Shown one piece after another: positions 12,653 to 22,370 of a stretch of 64,000 nucleotides of DNA. Position numbers and translations under genes: made by a program. This stretch comes from Watersipora subatra (lineage: Eukaryota > Bryozoa > Gymnolaemata > Cheilostomatida > Watersiporidae): contig NC_088717.1 in NCBI RefSeq assembly GCF_963576615.1, forward strand, positions 53,974,526-54,038,525, in the 5' to 3' direction. The notes below the pieces were generated by a model. That model ran no database searches and had not been told where the DNA came from. It saw only the letters and a list, made by a program, of their open reading frames with translations. The stretch's first letter is position 1; each line of letters starts with the position of its first letter.

Positions 12653-13597
12653 AGTAGTATGTAATATGGGGGTTCTGGCTCAGAATTTTCGCCCTGGCAC
12701 TTTGCCTTAAAAATGTCGAAAAACTTAAAAAGTAAGTTTTCAAAATCCCTGGATTTTGAAAAAATGCAAAATGTGAGAAATCTGTATATATTGCGGTGGA
12801 AACTTCGCAAAAGAGTATTACTGCTGCCAAAGAGCCGCCGCGACTGCATGACCTAAGTACTGGTCACGCTTGCTATTTCTACAATCTCCTTTATTATAGC
12901 TTTTCTCTAAGCCTCCGGTTGTCTATTTATTATACGCTTGACTGAAAATTTAGGTCATTTGATGTAGGCTAAAGTATAATATAAATGATGAAAAACGTGA
13001 GAAATCTATATGGAGAGGGTTGTACACCTGTCATATTACAAAACCATTCAAGCGCTATATACTTGCAAGTGCTATGCACAGGAAGGAGAATATTCATTCC
13101 GCGCATCTAACAATTGTAACAATTCTTTGTTACTAAGGAATATAATGACTGTTCATTATAATCTGGCAGGCGCGGTTTAGTTTTTAATGATTGTAACTCT
13201 TAAGGTCCAAACATACTAGGCGATTTTATCGTGAGCATCATAAGGAGGGCGGAAATATCGTTGGCGTGTGCCTAAACACACTTGAGCGATTCACTAGCAA
13301 ACGATATAATGGGCACGCTCACAAACTGCCAACACAATTCCGTATCATTAGTTTCTTTGGAGTTGTTTATAAATTTAGGTAAGTCAATATGGTGCCGTCT
13401 AGTCGACAACGTAAACAACGTAAACTTCTGCATTTGTTAATAAACCTATCTCACTTTCACGAATTGTACACTGCCTACACTACAAGAAGACATAAGAAAA
13501 AATGATTATTGTATTTTTAACTGTAATATTTTTACGATATTTATACATATTTTATTTTGCAGTGGTTTTTTATGTTTAATACATGTATATTAAATAT
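12653..13597. repeat. Left terminal inverted repeat of the Polinton
   Basis: Bases 12653-13597 are the inverted complement of 30656-31609, with moderate divergence. The repeat begins AGTAGTATGTAATATGG. It includes a TATAATATAAATG box followed by a reading MMKNVRNLYGEG that repeats the start of the polymerase gene, and from about 13205 a Harbinger-like segment (see 30274-31047), including a short frame at 13390-13506 beginning MVPSSRQRKQRKLLHLLINL. Confidence 0.93.
12975..12987 (+). promoter_or_regulatory. TATAATATAAATG box in left TIR
   Basis: The box directs inward. Its final ATG (12985-12987) is followed by a second ATG and codons for KNVRNLYGEG, the same residues that open the polymerase gene at about 13650. 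Confidence 0.55.
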
Positions 13598-13607
13598 TTA
13601 TATTAAA

Positions 13608-13634
13608 ATCACTCGCGATTTTATCGCGAGTGAT
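13608..13634. repeat. Perfect 27-nt hairpin at the polymerase gene start
   Basis: ATCACTCGCGAT, loop TTT, ATCGCGAGTGAT: 12-bp perfect arms. It ends just before the in-frame ATG at 13638. Its core GCGATTTTATCGCGAG also occurs at the end of the Harbinger-like segment (near 13220 and 31030), so it may be a footprint of that element or a retained operator-like site. Confidence 0.6.
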
Positions 13635-13637
13635 GAA

Positions 13638-14125
13638 ATGATGAAAATGATGAAAAATGTGAGAAATCTACATGGAGAGGGGAATAAGAGTTGGCTTCGA
13701 TGGGATGCCAAGCGAAACAGTGTAAAAGGTTATAGCAAGATGAGCAAGGCTGAGCTCGCGTACCGCGCTGGTGATCAATCCAAGGTGATTGGTAAAACCA
13801 GCAAGGGTGTACCAATATTGGTGGATGGTGTTTATAAAAAGCCTGACCCGCATGATGCTCTTCGCAATGTGAGAAATTTGTATGGAGAGGCATCCGTGAG
13901 TCAGATGAGAGAAGAGGCAAAGCGTATGGGTTTGGAAATACGGGCAAGCTTCGAAAAGCCGAGCTTGAAGATATTGTAAATGGTAAGCGACGCTTTACAC
14001 TAAACGATCTGAGCACGAAGGATTTAAAATCTTTAGCTCGAGATGGAGATATACCAGTTACACCGCGTATGAAAAAAGCGGACGTAGTTGGTCTGTTGAG
14101 AGATAGAACTGACAGAGCACCGTAG
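13638..14125 (+). pseudogene. SAP-like N-terminal segment of the Polinton polymerase region, frameshifted
   Basis: From ATG 13638 the frame gives MMKMMKNVRNLHGEGNKSWL and runs to a stop at 13977-13979. The motif NVRNLHGE returns as NVRNLYGEA near 13866, so the segment is an internal tandem of about 70 residues. A frameshift near 13940 moves coding to another frame that continues to TAG at 14123-14125 and contains LSTKDLKSLARDGDIPVTP, which resembles SAP or Rho-N type helix-extended-loop-helix DNA-binding domains. It may be the upstream part of the polymerase or a separate small DNA-binding gene. The break is described here only by position. Confidence 0.6.
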
Positions 14126-14401
14126 GTTGAGATAAGAAAGACTTTTGTGGATGGTGTAACAAACAATTTACTGTTGACGTGTCTAGCTATCAATCGGCTG
14201 ACATAGGTTTTGTATGGAGATACGCTAAACCCGTCATTATGGATAGGATTCAGCAAACATTTGAAACAAAAAGGATTTGTGTAAGTGTAGAGATTGTATT
14301 CTCCCATCTAGAGCATGGTGCCATAACCACTCGGTTTTGGGGTACAGTCTCCCAGAGAAGGGGCGGTACCTATCTCAGCATCAACTAATCTATCCGATGA
14401 G
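14126..14401 (+). other. Frame-broken stretch between SAP-like segment and polymerase N-domain
   Basis: Coding-like composition persists on the plus strand in changing frames, for example SSYQSADIGFVWRYAKPVIM at 14182 onward. No single frame is open throughout. It is probably part of the same pseudogene with two or more frameshifts. Confidence 0.4.
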
Positions 14402-15052
14402 TTGAACAGACAGCTAGCAAACGTTATTAGAAAAATAGATGAATTTACAAACAATGGCTCTGGATGGATTTTGGAACGAGTGTCTAGATTTTACTTGGAA
14501 GTTTATTGTTGGCAACCTCTCAGGGGTAGAACTTACAGACCAACTCCAAAGCTTTTAGCGAATAAACAGGCAGTTATTAATGTCAATAACAGAGCCCCCA
14601 AGACGATGCCTGAGATTAAAGAAATTGCGAAGTCACTAAGCATAAAGTTTACTACTAAGACAAAAAAGTCAGAATTGGTTGAAAAAATAAAAGAAATAGA
14701 TACAGAGGTTTTGGTTGACAACAAGTGTTTCGTGTGGGCGATATTCTCATGTCTATACCTACCAAGCGATATTGCTGATCGATTAGCTAAGTATACACCA
14801 TATCAAAGTAGCCTGAATACCAAAATGTTAAAGTACCCGGTTACATTAGACCAGATCCAAAATTTTGCTAACAATAACAAACTTGTGATTAATGCGTTTG
14901 AGTGGAAAGGCGGCGGGATGGAAATTGTTCACACAGATGATCGACTATACAGAGAGGATGGTCTCCCGGAGGTAAACTTAATTCTTTATATAGATCAGTA
15001 CATGTGGATAAAAAGTGTCAGCGCTAATGTATGCCCAGACAGAGCACAATGA
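14402..15052 (+). pseudogene. N-terminal domain of Polinton DNA polymerase B
   Basis: An open stretch of 216 codons reads NGSGWILERVSRFYLEVYCW then RPTPKLLANKQAVINVNN, and ends with LPEVNLILYIDQYMWIKSVS. This arrangement is the conserved domain found upstream of the exonuclease in animal Polinton and adintovirus-type PolB proteins. Residues about 68-98 (PEIKEIAKSLSIKFTTKTKK onward) form a SAP-like segment inside it. A frameshift near 15,040 breaks it from the downstream exonuclease/polymerase frame, which opens with a Cys/His cluster (CLRCLYHSMCEQTFKDHVEG) near 15,073. Confidence 0.75.
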
Positions 15053-17988
15053 GTCTAAGTATACCTGCCTAAGATGTCTCTACCACTCAATGTGTGAGCA
15101 AACTTTTAAAGATCATGTTGAGGGGTGCCTAAAGCTTCATGATGGAACTTGTGCTGTTAAGATGCCTGAACCAGGGTAGGTAATGAAATTTAAGAACACT
15201 AAAAATATGGAAAAAGCTCCTTAAACAGTCTACGCAGATTTTGAGTCAATTATAGATAAAGAGACCAAAATTTACACAGCTTGCAGCTATGGGGTTGAAT
15301 TGGTTTATAACATGGGTGAGTCACTAAGGTTTGAAATGTGCGGAGGCGAGGATTGTATAGAGCAGTTCTTTAATGTGTTAGAAGAGTTGGAAAAATACGT
15401 TGATAGTATACCGATTGCTGAGATGATCACCACTCCTGAACAGGAGCAAAAATTTTATCGTGATGTTGAAGAGGCTACATCGCTGTGCTGGGTATGTAAA
15501 AAACTGAGTGAGTCTATGGTTAGGGACCACGATCATGTATCGGGGTTGTATAGAGGTCCGGCTCATAACAAATGCAATCTTAGTTTACTACAAACTAAAA
15601 AGATCAAAGTGATATTTCACAATTTTTGTGGCTATGACTTTTACCTTATTGTCAAAGCTTGGAAAGGTAGATGAACAAAATGCTACATATATAAAGAAAA
15701 GGCCGTCGTTGATGCATCAATAGTTACTGTGTATAAACGCAAGACTGACGAATTGGTTGTACATAAAAAAAGCAACCTTTCTCAACACAATAGTCCAGAG
15801 TCACAGGACCCTAAGTGCTGCTTTGCATGCGGTTTGGAGGGATATGAAGATGATCCTTTAGTGATGCGAAAAATCCCCGACCAAAAGTTGGGAGTGGCTC
15901 ATAGAGCGTGTGCGAATGAAAAGTCATCCATATGGCATCAGGTGCACAAGTGTACAAACTTTGAGGGGGCAGACGGTATTGGTGTTATAGCCAACACCGA
16001 GGAAAAATACATGTCTATGAGAATAGATAGGTTTGAGTTTATGGGCAGCCTCCAGCATCTCAATAGCTCATTGGCCAAATTGGTGGGAGGTCTGGATGAT
16101 CTACCACACCTGAAATGAGAGTATTCAGAACATGCTAGTCTACTTTTTAGGAACGGTGTATACCCATACGACTACATGGATTCTTACGAGCGGTTTAAAA
16201 AACAACAACTCCCAGATAAAGTGCACTTTAGTTCATCGTTTGACAATTACGTCGGTATAAGTGATGAGGACTACCAGCATGCTCAAAAAATGTGGAAAGA
16301 GCTGGGGTGTAAAATTATCTGGGATTATCATGATCTCTACCGTAACACGGATGTCTTGCTTTTGACGGATGTTTTTGAGAGCCATAGATCAACAGTCATG
16401 GATGTATATAGTCTCGACCCTGGTCACAACATCTAAGCACCCTTATTGTCATGGGATGCATTGCTTAAAATAGCAAAACAAGAACTGGAGCTCATCAGTG
16501 ATGTAGACATGTACAATTTTGTGGAGAGTGGTATAAGAGGTGGGGTGCTTACATGAGGAGGCTTGCGATATGCCAAGGCCAACAATCCTTATGTGGAAGG
16601 GTATGATGAAAAGAAACCGACCATTTTCTTGATGTACCTAGACATAAACAACTTGTATGGGTGGGCCATGTCGCAAAAGCTACCGACTGGTGGCTTTCAT
16701 TGGGAAGGCGACCTACCAGACACAGACATTAATGATGATAAAGGCTACATTGCGGAGGTAAATCTAGAATACCCAAAAAAGCTACACGACAAACACAATG
16801 ATTATCCGCTGGCACCCAAGTCAATGAAACCTGACCAGTAGTCAAAGTATATGCGTGATGTGGGAAAGCTTGACAAGCATGGTAAACCATGCTATGCAAA
16901 AGTTCTTAAGCTGGTGTCAAACCTTTGAAATAAGAGCAAGTACATCGTGCACCACAAAATTCTAAAGTTTTATTTGAAAAAGGGTATGTGTCTGACCAAA
17001 GTACACAGAGCTCTCAAATTTAAGGAAAGTGCATGGATGGAGCCGCACATTCGACTAAATACCGAGCTTCGAAAAAAGGCCCAAACTGATTTTGAAAAAT
17101 ATTTGTTTAAGCTCATGAACAACGCGATATTCGGAAAATCGATGGAGAATGTTTGCAAATGAATAGATGTGAAGTTGACTACTATTATGAATCGCAAACC
17201 AAAGCTCATAAATAAGCCGCATTTCAAGTTTAAGAAAAAGTTTAATGATCAACTGTCAGCCATTCTCATGAGCAAATCTACGGTGACCCTAAACAAACCT
17301 ATTTACATTGGTCGGGCCATTTTAGATCTGTTCAAACTGCTCATGTATGAATTCTTTTATGATGACATACGACGGCAATACCCTGACGCTGGAATGATGT
17401 ATACTGACACAGACAACTTTGTGCTATTCATCGAGACGGAAGATTTTTATAAGGGAATGCCCCTCGAAAGGTATGATACGAGCAACTACCCTAAAGATCA
17501 TCCGTGATACAGCGAGAAAAACAAAGTGATAGTCTTACCCAAGGATGAAGGTGGTGGCAAACCGATAGCGGAGTTTGCAGCTTTACGGGCCAAGTCTTAT
17601 TGCGTTGCAGGGGTGGGCTGGGGACTGACAAAGTGCAAAGGTGTGAAAAAGTGCGTAGCTTGCAAAAAGACTCTTTCCGCCTTTGATGACAAGCGTTATT
17701 ACATGGATGCGGTAAACAGCCTTGCGCATGGGCATTATAGAATAAAACAAGCACTTACTGTGTCAAGTTCCTGAAGAAAGTCTGGGGCTCTGTGAGAGGA
17801 TAGCCTTAAATTCTTTGATGAGCTTATGCCCGAAAAGATACAATAGGATGAGTATAAAGGGTCTACTGACAGATATACCTAGGTATGAAAATAGAACGCC
17901 ACCAGAACTCAAAAAGCTGGCCAAGGCAAAAGGTATACCCCGGTACAAAACGATGGAAAAGGCGGCTTGTAGAGCCGCATTGTCATAA
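15046..17988 (+). pseudogene. polB: Polinton protein-primed-type DNA polymerase B, exonuclease-EndoVII-polymerase region
   Basis: One reading frame (codon starts divisible by 3) runs from about 15046 to 17846. In order it has a zinc-finger-like cluster; ExoI (YADFES, D at 15237); an endonuclease VII/HNH-type insert (CWVCKK then VRDHDHVSGLYRGPAHNKCN, about 15490-15585); ExoII (FHNFCGYDFYL, about 15618); a second Cys pair insert (CCFACG); ExoIII (YRNTDVLLLTDVF, about 16338); motif A (YLDINNLYGWAM, 16635); motif B (KLMNNAIFGKSMENV, 17112); motif C (YTDTDN, 17400). The TPR-type insert expected between A and B is compatible with the spacing. In-frame stops begin at 15177, 15222, 15672, 16116, 16434, 16554, 16839, 16926, 17160, 17505, 17772, 17793 and 17844, with no frameshift between them. 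A frameshift near 17,860 precedes a final SAP-like tail (TPPELKKLAKAKGIPRYKTM). It is non-functional as read. Confidence 0.93.
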
Positions 17989-18055
17989 TTTTATACGACT
18001 GTATAAAATTACATCTTGGAATAAGCTATACCCGTGATGACTATAGTGCCTCCGA

Positions 18056-19411
18056 TTAACAGTTTATTTCCTTCATGAACGCTGCCTTTGAATGGAGGTG
18101 GTAAAAAAATTCTGTAAATGGTTTTACCGAAGGCGTTAGTTTTGGTGAAAATAATTCTGTAGGAAATATAGATGGCTTTACAGGAGTTGACTTTAGCGTC
18201 GGTTTTAGCTGTTGTAGTGGCGCAGGTTTGGGTTTCGGCTGTTTTAGCGTCGGTTTTGGCTGTTGTAGTGACGCAGGTTTTGGTTGCGGTGGTGCCTGTT
18301 TTAGCGGTACAGGTTTGTGTTTCAGTGGTAAAGGTTTTATTCCTACGCTATCAAATGCTTGAGCTATTTTAATTTTATCGCTAAATCCTTTTATGCTTTG
18401 TCCTAAAGCGTTCAAGTTCAAGTCTGACGGTATCATGTACAGACTTTTGGCTATGACATAGTTTATTTGCCCCCGAGTTTTAGTAAGGGCGTCTTCAAAG
18501 TTTGATATAGAATCTTGGAGAAACTGCTTTTTCATAATCAAGTCATTGACCAGAACCAAAGATTCTTGTTGATTCTCGAGGGAGGAACCCGCTTGTCTAG
18601 CTTGCACCTGAGCTCCCAGTAAACAGTAGACGTAAGCTCTAATACTATCATTAAATCTAACTATTCCGGGAGATGTGAATGACTTACTATGGTCGGCCAC
18701 TACCCTTTTGTTGTCAAAGGGATCTTGAGTTACCGAAACCATCTTAGTATCCACACTCGAATTCCACTCCGGAAACTGATAAAAGTGCCTCCATGAACCC
18801 CCACTCCGTTGTGCATCCATATCCATTTCATCTTTACTGCTCGATGGATATTTTGGATACGGTTTGTGACTATGACCTAGATCAGCCAACTGTTTTTGTA
18901 GAGAACCTACTTTACTACTACCGTCTTGTATGATAAATCAGAGACCTCTGGCTGGTTGATCAATCTAAAGAATATTTTTAGCGGTTACTCTAAACTCATC
19001 GAGCAATTTGCGATACTCGGTTTTGTAGTAAGGATTGTTGTACGGGTCAAAATCTCGATCTTCTGGATTTCTAATCTTTATTTGTGCCAACATCTTTTTA
19101 GTTTGGTACATAACGCGAAGGTTTAAAATAGCTTTTGTAAGAAGTAGACCTCGTGTCAGCTGATCTTTACTCACACCGCACAAAGCAGTTGCGCAGTATA
19201 AGGCAAATTTATATTGCTGAAAATAATATAACATAGGGTCATCATACCATTGACTGACATCATCAAAGCTTTTTATCACTACCGGTACTGGTGAGATATC
19301 GACAAACCTTTTAACAAATCTATACGATATTTTGTTATGTTTGTCTATCGCTACGATGACAGTTAAGTTGTACAAATTTATGGGATAACCGCTAAATAGT
19401 TGTCCAGTCAT
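18056..19411 (-). pseudogene. Long minus-strand Polinton gene, probable virion protein, two in-frame stops
   Basis: A single 452-codon frame starts at ATG 19411, inside the shared palindrome, and ends at 18056. It is interrupted by TAG at 18967-18965 and TGA at 18940-18938 but has no frameshift. The N-terminal 148 residues include FDDVSQWYDDPMLYYFQQYK, an aromatic-rich conserved-looking block. The middle is helical. The C-terminal ~100 residues are a low-complexity Pro/Lys/Gln/Leu repeat (PKPASLQQPKPTLKQPKPKP). A structural or minor capsid role is inferred from size, position opposite the other virion-like genes and the tail composition; I do not recognise a named family with certainty. It is divergent from, and 10 bp apart from, the gene at 19422. 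Confidence 0.6.
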
Positions 19412-19424
19412 TTATTAATAAATG
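19409..19424. promoter_or_regulatory. Divergent 16-bp palindromic start box CATTTATTAATAAATG
   Basis: The sequence equals its own reverse complement. The CAT (19409-19411) is the start codon of the minus-strand gene, and the ATG (19422-19424) is the start codon of the plus-strand gene. Both genes therefore carry TTAATAAATG at the start codon, leaving no room for a conventional leader or separate promoters. Confidence 0.8.
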
Positions 19425-19979
19425 ACCTCTTTGAAAATAAACAAAACTGGTCGCATTGAGCTCAATCAACCCGTGAAGGCAACCGGTATTAGCCTCAAGA
19501 CAATTACGTTATATTTATCTTTTTATAATTTGACTGAGGTGACCAGTTACACGTACAGCGGTAGAACGACTACTATTCAGCTAGGGTATTATACGTACGA
19601 GCAGCTCCTTTCCAAATTACCCGACTCATTCAAAGTTCACCAAAACACTTTAAAGGTAAGTACTGTCGCGACGATTACAGGTGGACAAACCAAACTGATA
19701 GAGAATGAATATTTATATTTGGCCCCATTGTGTTTGTATTTATACATCGATGGAGTAGACGGGTCTAAAATTTTATAGAATGGTAAACGATCAAATTTCC
19801 TTTCAATTATTCCCATAAGCAAAACTGATGCGGGAGAAATAATACAACACCATCCTACCAATAATTACAGATCTATGCTCATTGGCGAGCTCAACAGCTT
19901 AAACGTGTCAATCTCCGATGAACGAGGTAACGCCTATCTGGGCAAACTCATTGCTAAGATTGAGTTGTATAATGTATAA
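19422..19979 (+). pseudogene. Polinton minor virion-protein candidate, one in-frame TAG
   Basis: A 186-codon frame begins MTSLKINKTGRIELNQPVKA and ends with GNAYLGKLIAKIELYNV before TAA at 19977. Its only interruption is TAG at 19776-19778; no frameshift is present. The sequence is rich in beta-prone segments (TITLYLSFYNLTEVTSYTYS). Position next to other structural genes and the beta-rich character suggest a penton-like or minor capsid protein, but the family assignment is inference. Its stop overlaps the start box of the next gene (TATAATAAATG at 19975-19985). Confidence 0.6.
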
Positions 19980-19985
19980 TAAATG
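19975..19985 (+). promoter_or_regulatory. TATAATAAATG start box
   Basis: The final ATG (19983-19985) is the start of the next small gene, and the TAA at 19977-19979 ends the previous one, so stop, promoter-like box and start overlap in 11 bp. Confidence 0.65.
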
Positions 19986-20301
19986 TGTGTCAGATCAAAA
20001 TCAAAATCTGTGAATGTGCATCAAGTCAGGCTAAAGCGGATAAGTTTTTCTGATAAAAAAAGCCTTGTTTCAGCTAGTTATTCCTCGAGGTGGAAAAATT
20101 AAAAATATTATTCTTCACTGGCCGTACTCATCCGTAGTGAGGTTGGATGTAAAAAATTTTAATGACAAATCCGAGATTGTCACGTATTCCGGGGTGTTAA
20201 CTAACAAATTACACGCGATCAATCTTCAGGTAGACGGAATTGTGACCTGTATCGTATCCAGTAATGATATAAAAGAGCTTATAGTATTTTATGAGATATA
20301 A
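19983..20301 (+). pseudogene. Small Polinton protein (~105 codons), frameshift at an A7 run
   Basis: From ATG 19983 the frame reads MCVRSKSKSVNVHQVRLKRI and is basic. At the run of seven A near 20053-20060 coding moves to another frame, which continues as FQLVIPRGGKIKNIILHWPY and ends VSSNDIKELIVFYEI with TAA at 20299. The second half is beta-rich. Slippage in the homopolymer, or a real one-base change there, would explain the break. I do not recognise the family; it lies in the row of structural-type genes. Confidence 0.5.
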
Positions 20302-20306
20302 TAAAT
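20297..20306 (+). promoter_or_regulatory. TATAATAAAT box upstream of next gene
   Basis: This copy lacks the fused ATG (it reads TATAATAAATAG). The next gene starts at ATG 20323, 17 bp further on. The stop TAA of the preceding gene overlaps the box. Confidence 0.5.
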
Positions 20307-20322
20307 AGCTAGTATTGCGACT

Positions 20323-20726
20323 ATGCTTGTAGGAGCCATCGTAAACTCTTTAGCCTTTGCCGGTGGAAATGATCTTTCTTCAAAGATTGATAAAAATGGA
20401 GCTCAAGAAGAAGCCAAGAGACATAATGCGGCACTAGAAAAGCTAAACACTGAACAAGCAGATTACATCAAACGAGCCAAAAAACCAAGATTGGCTAAAC
20501 AAGCAAAATGCTCGAAAGCAGGAGGCTACCGATGAAATATACTCAGTAAATTCAGCCTTTGATCCTTATGAAAAGCTCTATAGTGAAAAGCCTACACTAC
20601 CTCACCTTGATATAAAAGCGCCTTCTTTAGACTACACCCCTAGCTCTGAACAAAAGAAAATATGAGCACATATTTGTAGGTGCTGCCACGGCTGCGAGTG
20701 TAGGAGGCTTTGCGCTAATGCAATAA
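20323..20726 (+). pseudogene. Small membrane-associated Polinton protein, two breaks
   Basis: The N-terminus MLVGAIVNSLAFAGGNDLSS is hydrophobic, followed by a charged helix (EEAKRHNAALEKLNTEQADY). A frameshift near 20,490 leads to a stretch ending DYTPSSEQKKI, then a stop or frameshift near 20,661, and a last segment HIFVGAATAASVGGFALMQ, a small-residue helix, before TAA at 20724. The layout (helix, charged coil, helix) suggests a membrane-active or internal virion protein. The family is not recognised. Confidence 0.5.
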
Positions 20727-20890
20727 TCTTTGTAACAATCTTTGTAACAATCTTTGCAACTATTTACGCAATAATCTTTGTAACAATCCTTGTAACGATC
20801 TTCGCAACAATCTTTGTAATAATCTTTGTAACGATCTTTACAACAATCTACACAATAATCTTTGTAACAATTTTTGTAACAATCTTTTAT
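20717..20890. repeat. 12-bp minisatellite (aatctttgtaac), about 13 copies
   Basis: Degenerate tandem units between the ends of two convergent genes. Because the unit is a multiple of 3, frames are open on both strands: one plus frame repeats IFVT and one minus frame repeats KDCY. Neither has an ATG in reach, so a coding role is unsupported. Confidence 0.85.
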
Positions 20891-20905
20891 GGCGTCATAA
20901 GAGAT

Positions 20906-22358
20906 TTATCTGTGCTTATTTATTTCATACGCTAACAAAGTTAATGCCGCGGCGATGATTATCCACAAGTTGCTTTCAAGATAATCTACAGCATTTTCCA
21001 TCAAGAGCCAAAATGCTTGTACTGCGCCGGAAGTATGTAAATATCTGTCATAAAAGTATGCGGTTAAGTCTTCCAGATTTTTCTTGATAATTTTGCCAAT
21101 GCCAATTTTCGATAATATTCTTCGGATCAGTAGATTTAGGAATAGGATCTTTTACCACATCAGATCCCAATGCATTCACTACCGGTTGAATATGGCTGTT
21201 AAAATTCTTCCAGCGGCTAATCCACCACCAATGCCTAAAATTAGGTTGCGCTGCTTTCGCATCTTTGCCGTATCATCCAAAAGGTCTCCTTTTAGATCGC
21301 TTATTAAGCCATTTTGCGCATCCAACTCATCTTTTAGTTTTTGCAACTTTTCAAGCTCACTTAGAGATTTGTCCTCTTTAGCATTAAGCTGTTATATCTT
21401 CTCTGCCAGGTCCACAGCTCTCAAAACAGCCACTAATATTCGTCCTGATATAGTTGAAATCTTTGATCAATAGCTACTAACTCTCGTTCTGGGAACCTTC
21501 CCGCTACATCACTCATTTCAAATTCTTCGCGATAATTAAACTCTGATGTCTTTCTGTTACCTATGAGCCAATCTACAAAGGTTTTGCTTGGTCTTTTACT
21601 GTGTCTTCCTGTTTAGATAGCCATGACTTGAAGTCTATTAAATTGCTTTGATCTGCATCCACTTCTTCATCCACTGGAGCGACAGTTCTAGCATTGACTT
21701 TTTCTACTCTTTTCGCGTATTGGTCTTCGTCCAAGCCAAAAAGTCCTTGCTATTCCACGGTTGAGATCTTTGGATTTTTGACAAAAAGCTCAAGGTTACG
21801 CACATAAGTCAAAATTTGCGAGCCTTTGCTTGTTTTTACCGCGAGGCCACTGTTATCCATTGAAAAAACTTGGAATGATCTATACTCTGGTATATATCCA
21901 GCTTGGATAGTTTTACACCAATTGTATTTTGCGTGTGCGTGTCTACACCTGGTGTGTTAACAGAAAGATTAGGTATGCTATCTATAGAAGAGGATCCGAG
22001 ATAGCTATCAATTTCTTCTTTCGTGTGAAAACTTTTACTAACAAAATCATCATAAGTACCTCCACGCTGCGAGTATTCGTCATAAATCTTTATAGCCACG
22101 TTTATTCCATCAACATCTCGGGGTTTTACAACTTCAACAATGGCAGAAAACAATCATCTATCTACAACCTTACCCCTTTTTTGAAATTATTTCATTAATG
22201 CTGGGCAAGTCAGCTTGAGCAAGCCAATTATTCGCTGTGGATATCGAATCATTTTGTTCATGAATGTGCGGCTCAGTAAATGATGACACGTCTGGCTCGA
22301 TAAATAATGTCTTTTCTGGTATTTCATCGAGATCGGGACCAAATTCTTTACCTTCCAT
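20906..22358 (-). pseudogene. Long minus-strand Polinton gene with coiled coil and terminal membrane helices, many breaks
   Basis: The start is ATG at 22358 (MEGKEFGPDLDEIPEKTLFI), just below a TATAATAAATA box. The first 62 codons end at an A6G4 run near 22170. Further recognisable pieces are at 22153-21836 (VVKPRDVDGINVAIKIYDEY), about 21830-21600, about 21590-21440 (TSEFNYREEFEMSDVAGRFP), about 21400-21200 with a coiled-coil-like LSELEKLQKLKDELDAQNG followed by the Gly-rich helix LILGIGGGLAAGRIL, and a C-terminal helix NLWIIIAAALTLLAYEINKH ending at 20906. At least five frameshifts or stops separate them. Length would be ~480 codons. It is probably an internal or membrane-linked virion protein; the family is not recognised. 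Confidence 0.55.
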
Positions 22359-22370
22359 TTCTATATTTAT

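Noticed and set aside
12631..12849. 72-codon minus frame across the Polinton left end
   Set aside because: It crosses the insertion junction and has no support beyond openness.
13621..14307. 228-codon minus-strand frame
   Set aside because: Antisense shadow of the SAP-like polymerase segment, which has better motif support on the plus strand.
15672..17846. Stop-codon reassignment in the element
   Set aside because: All three stop codons occur in frame, intact genes end normally, and ordinary Trp and Arg codons are present; mutation is the simpler explanation.
20053..20060. Programmed frameshift at the A7 run
   Set aside because: The run does not fit the usual slippery heptamer in the zero frame, no pseudoknot is evident, and the element is decaying; a simple indel is more likely.
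21084..21473. 129-codon plus-strand frame
   Set aside because: Antisense to the decayed minus-strand gene whose pieces show coiled-coil and membrane segments in the expected order.
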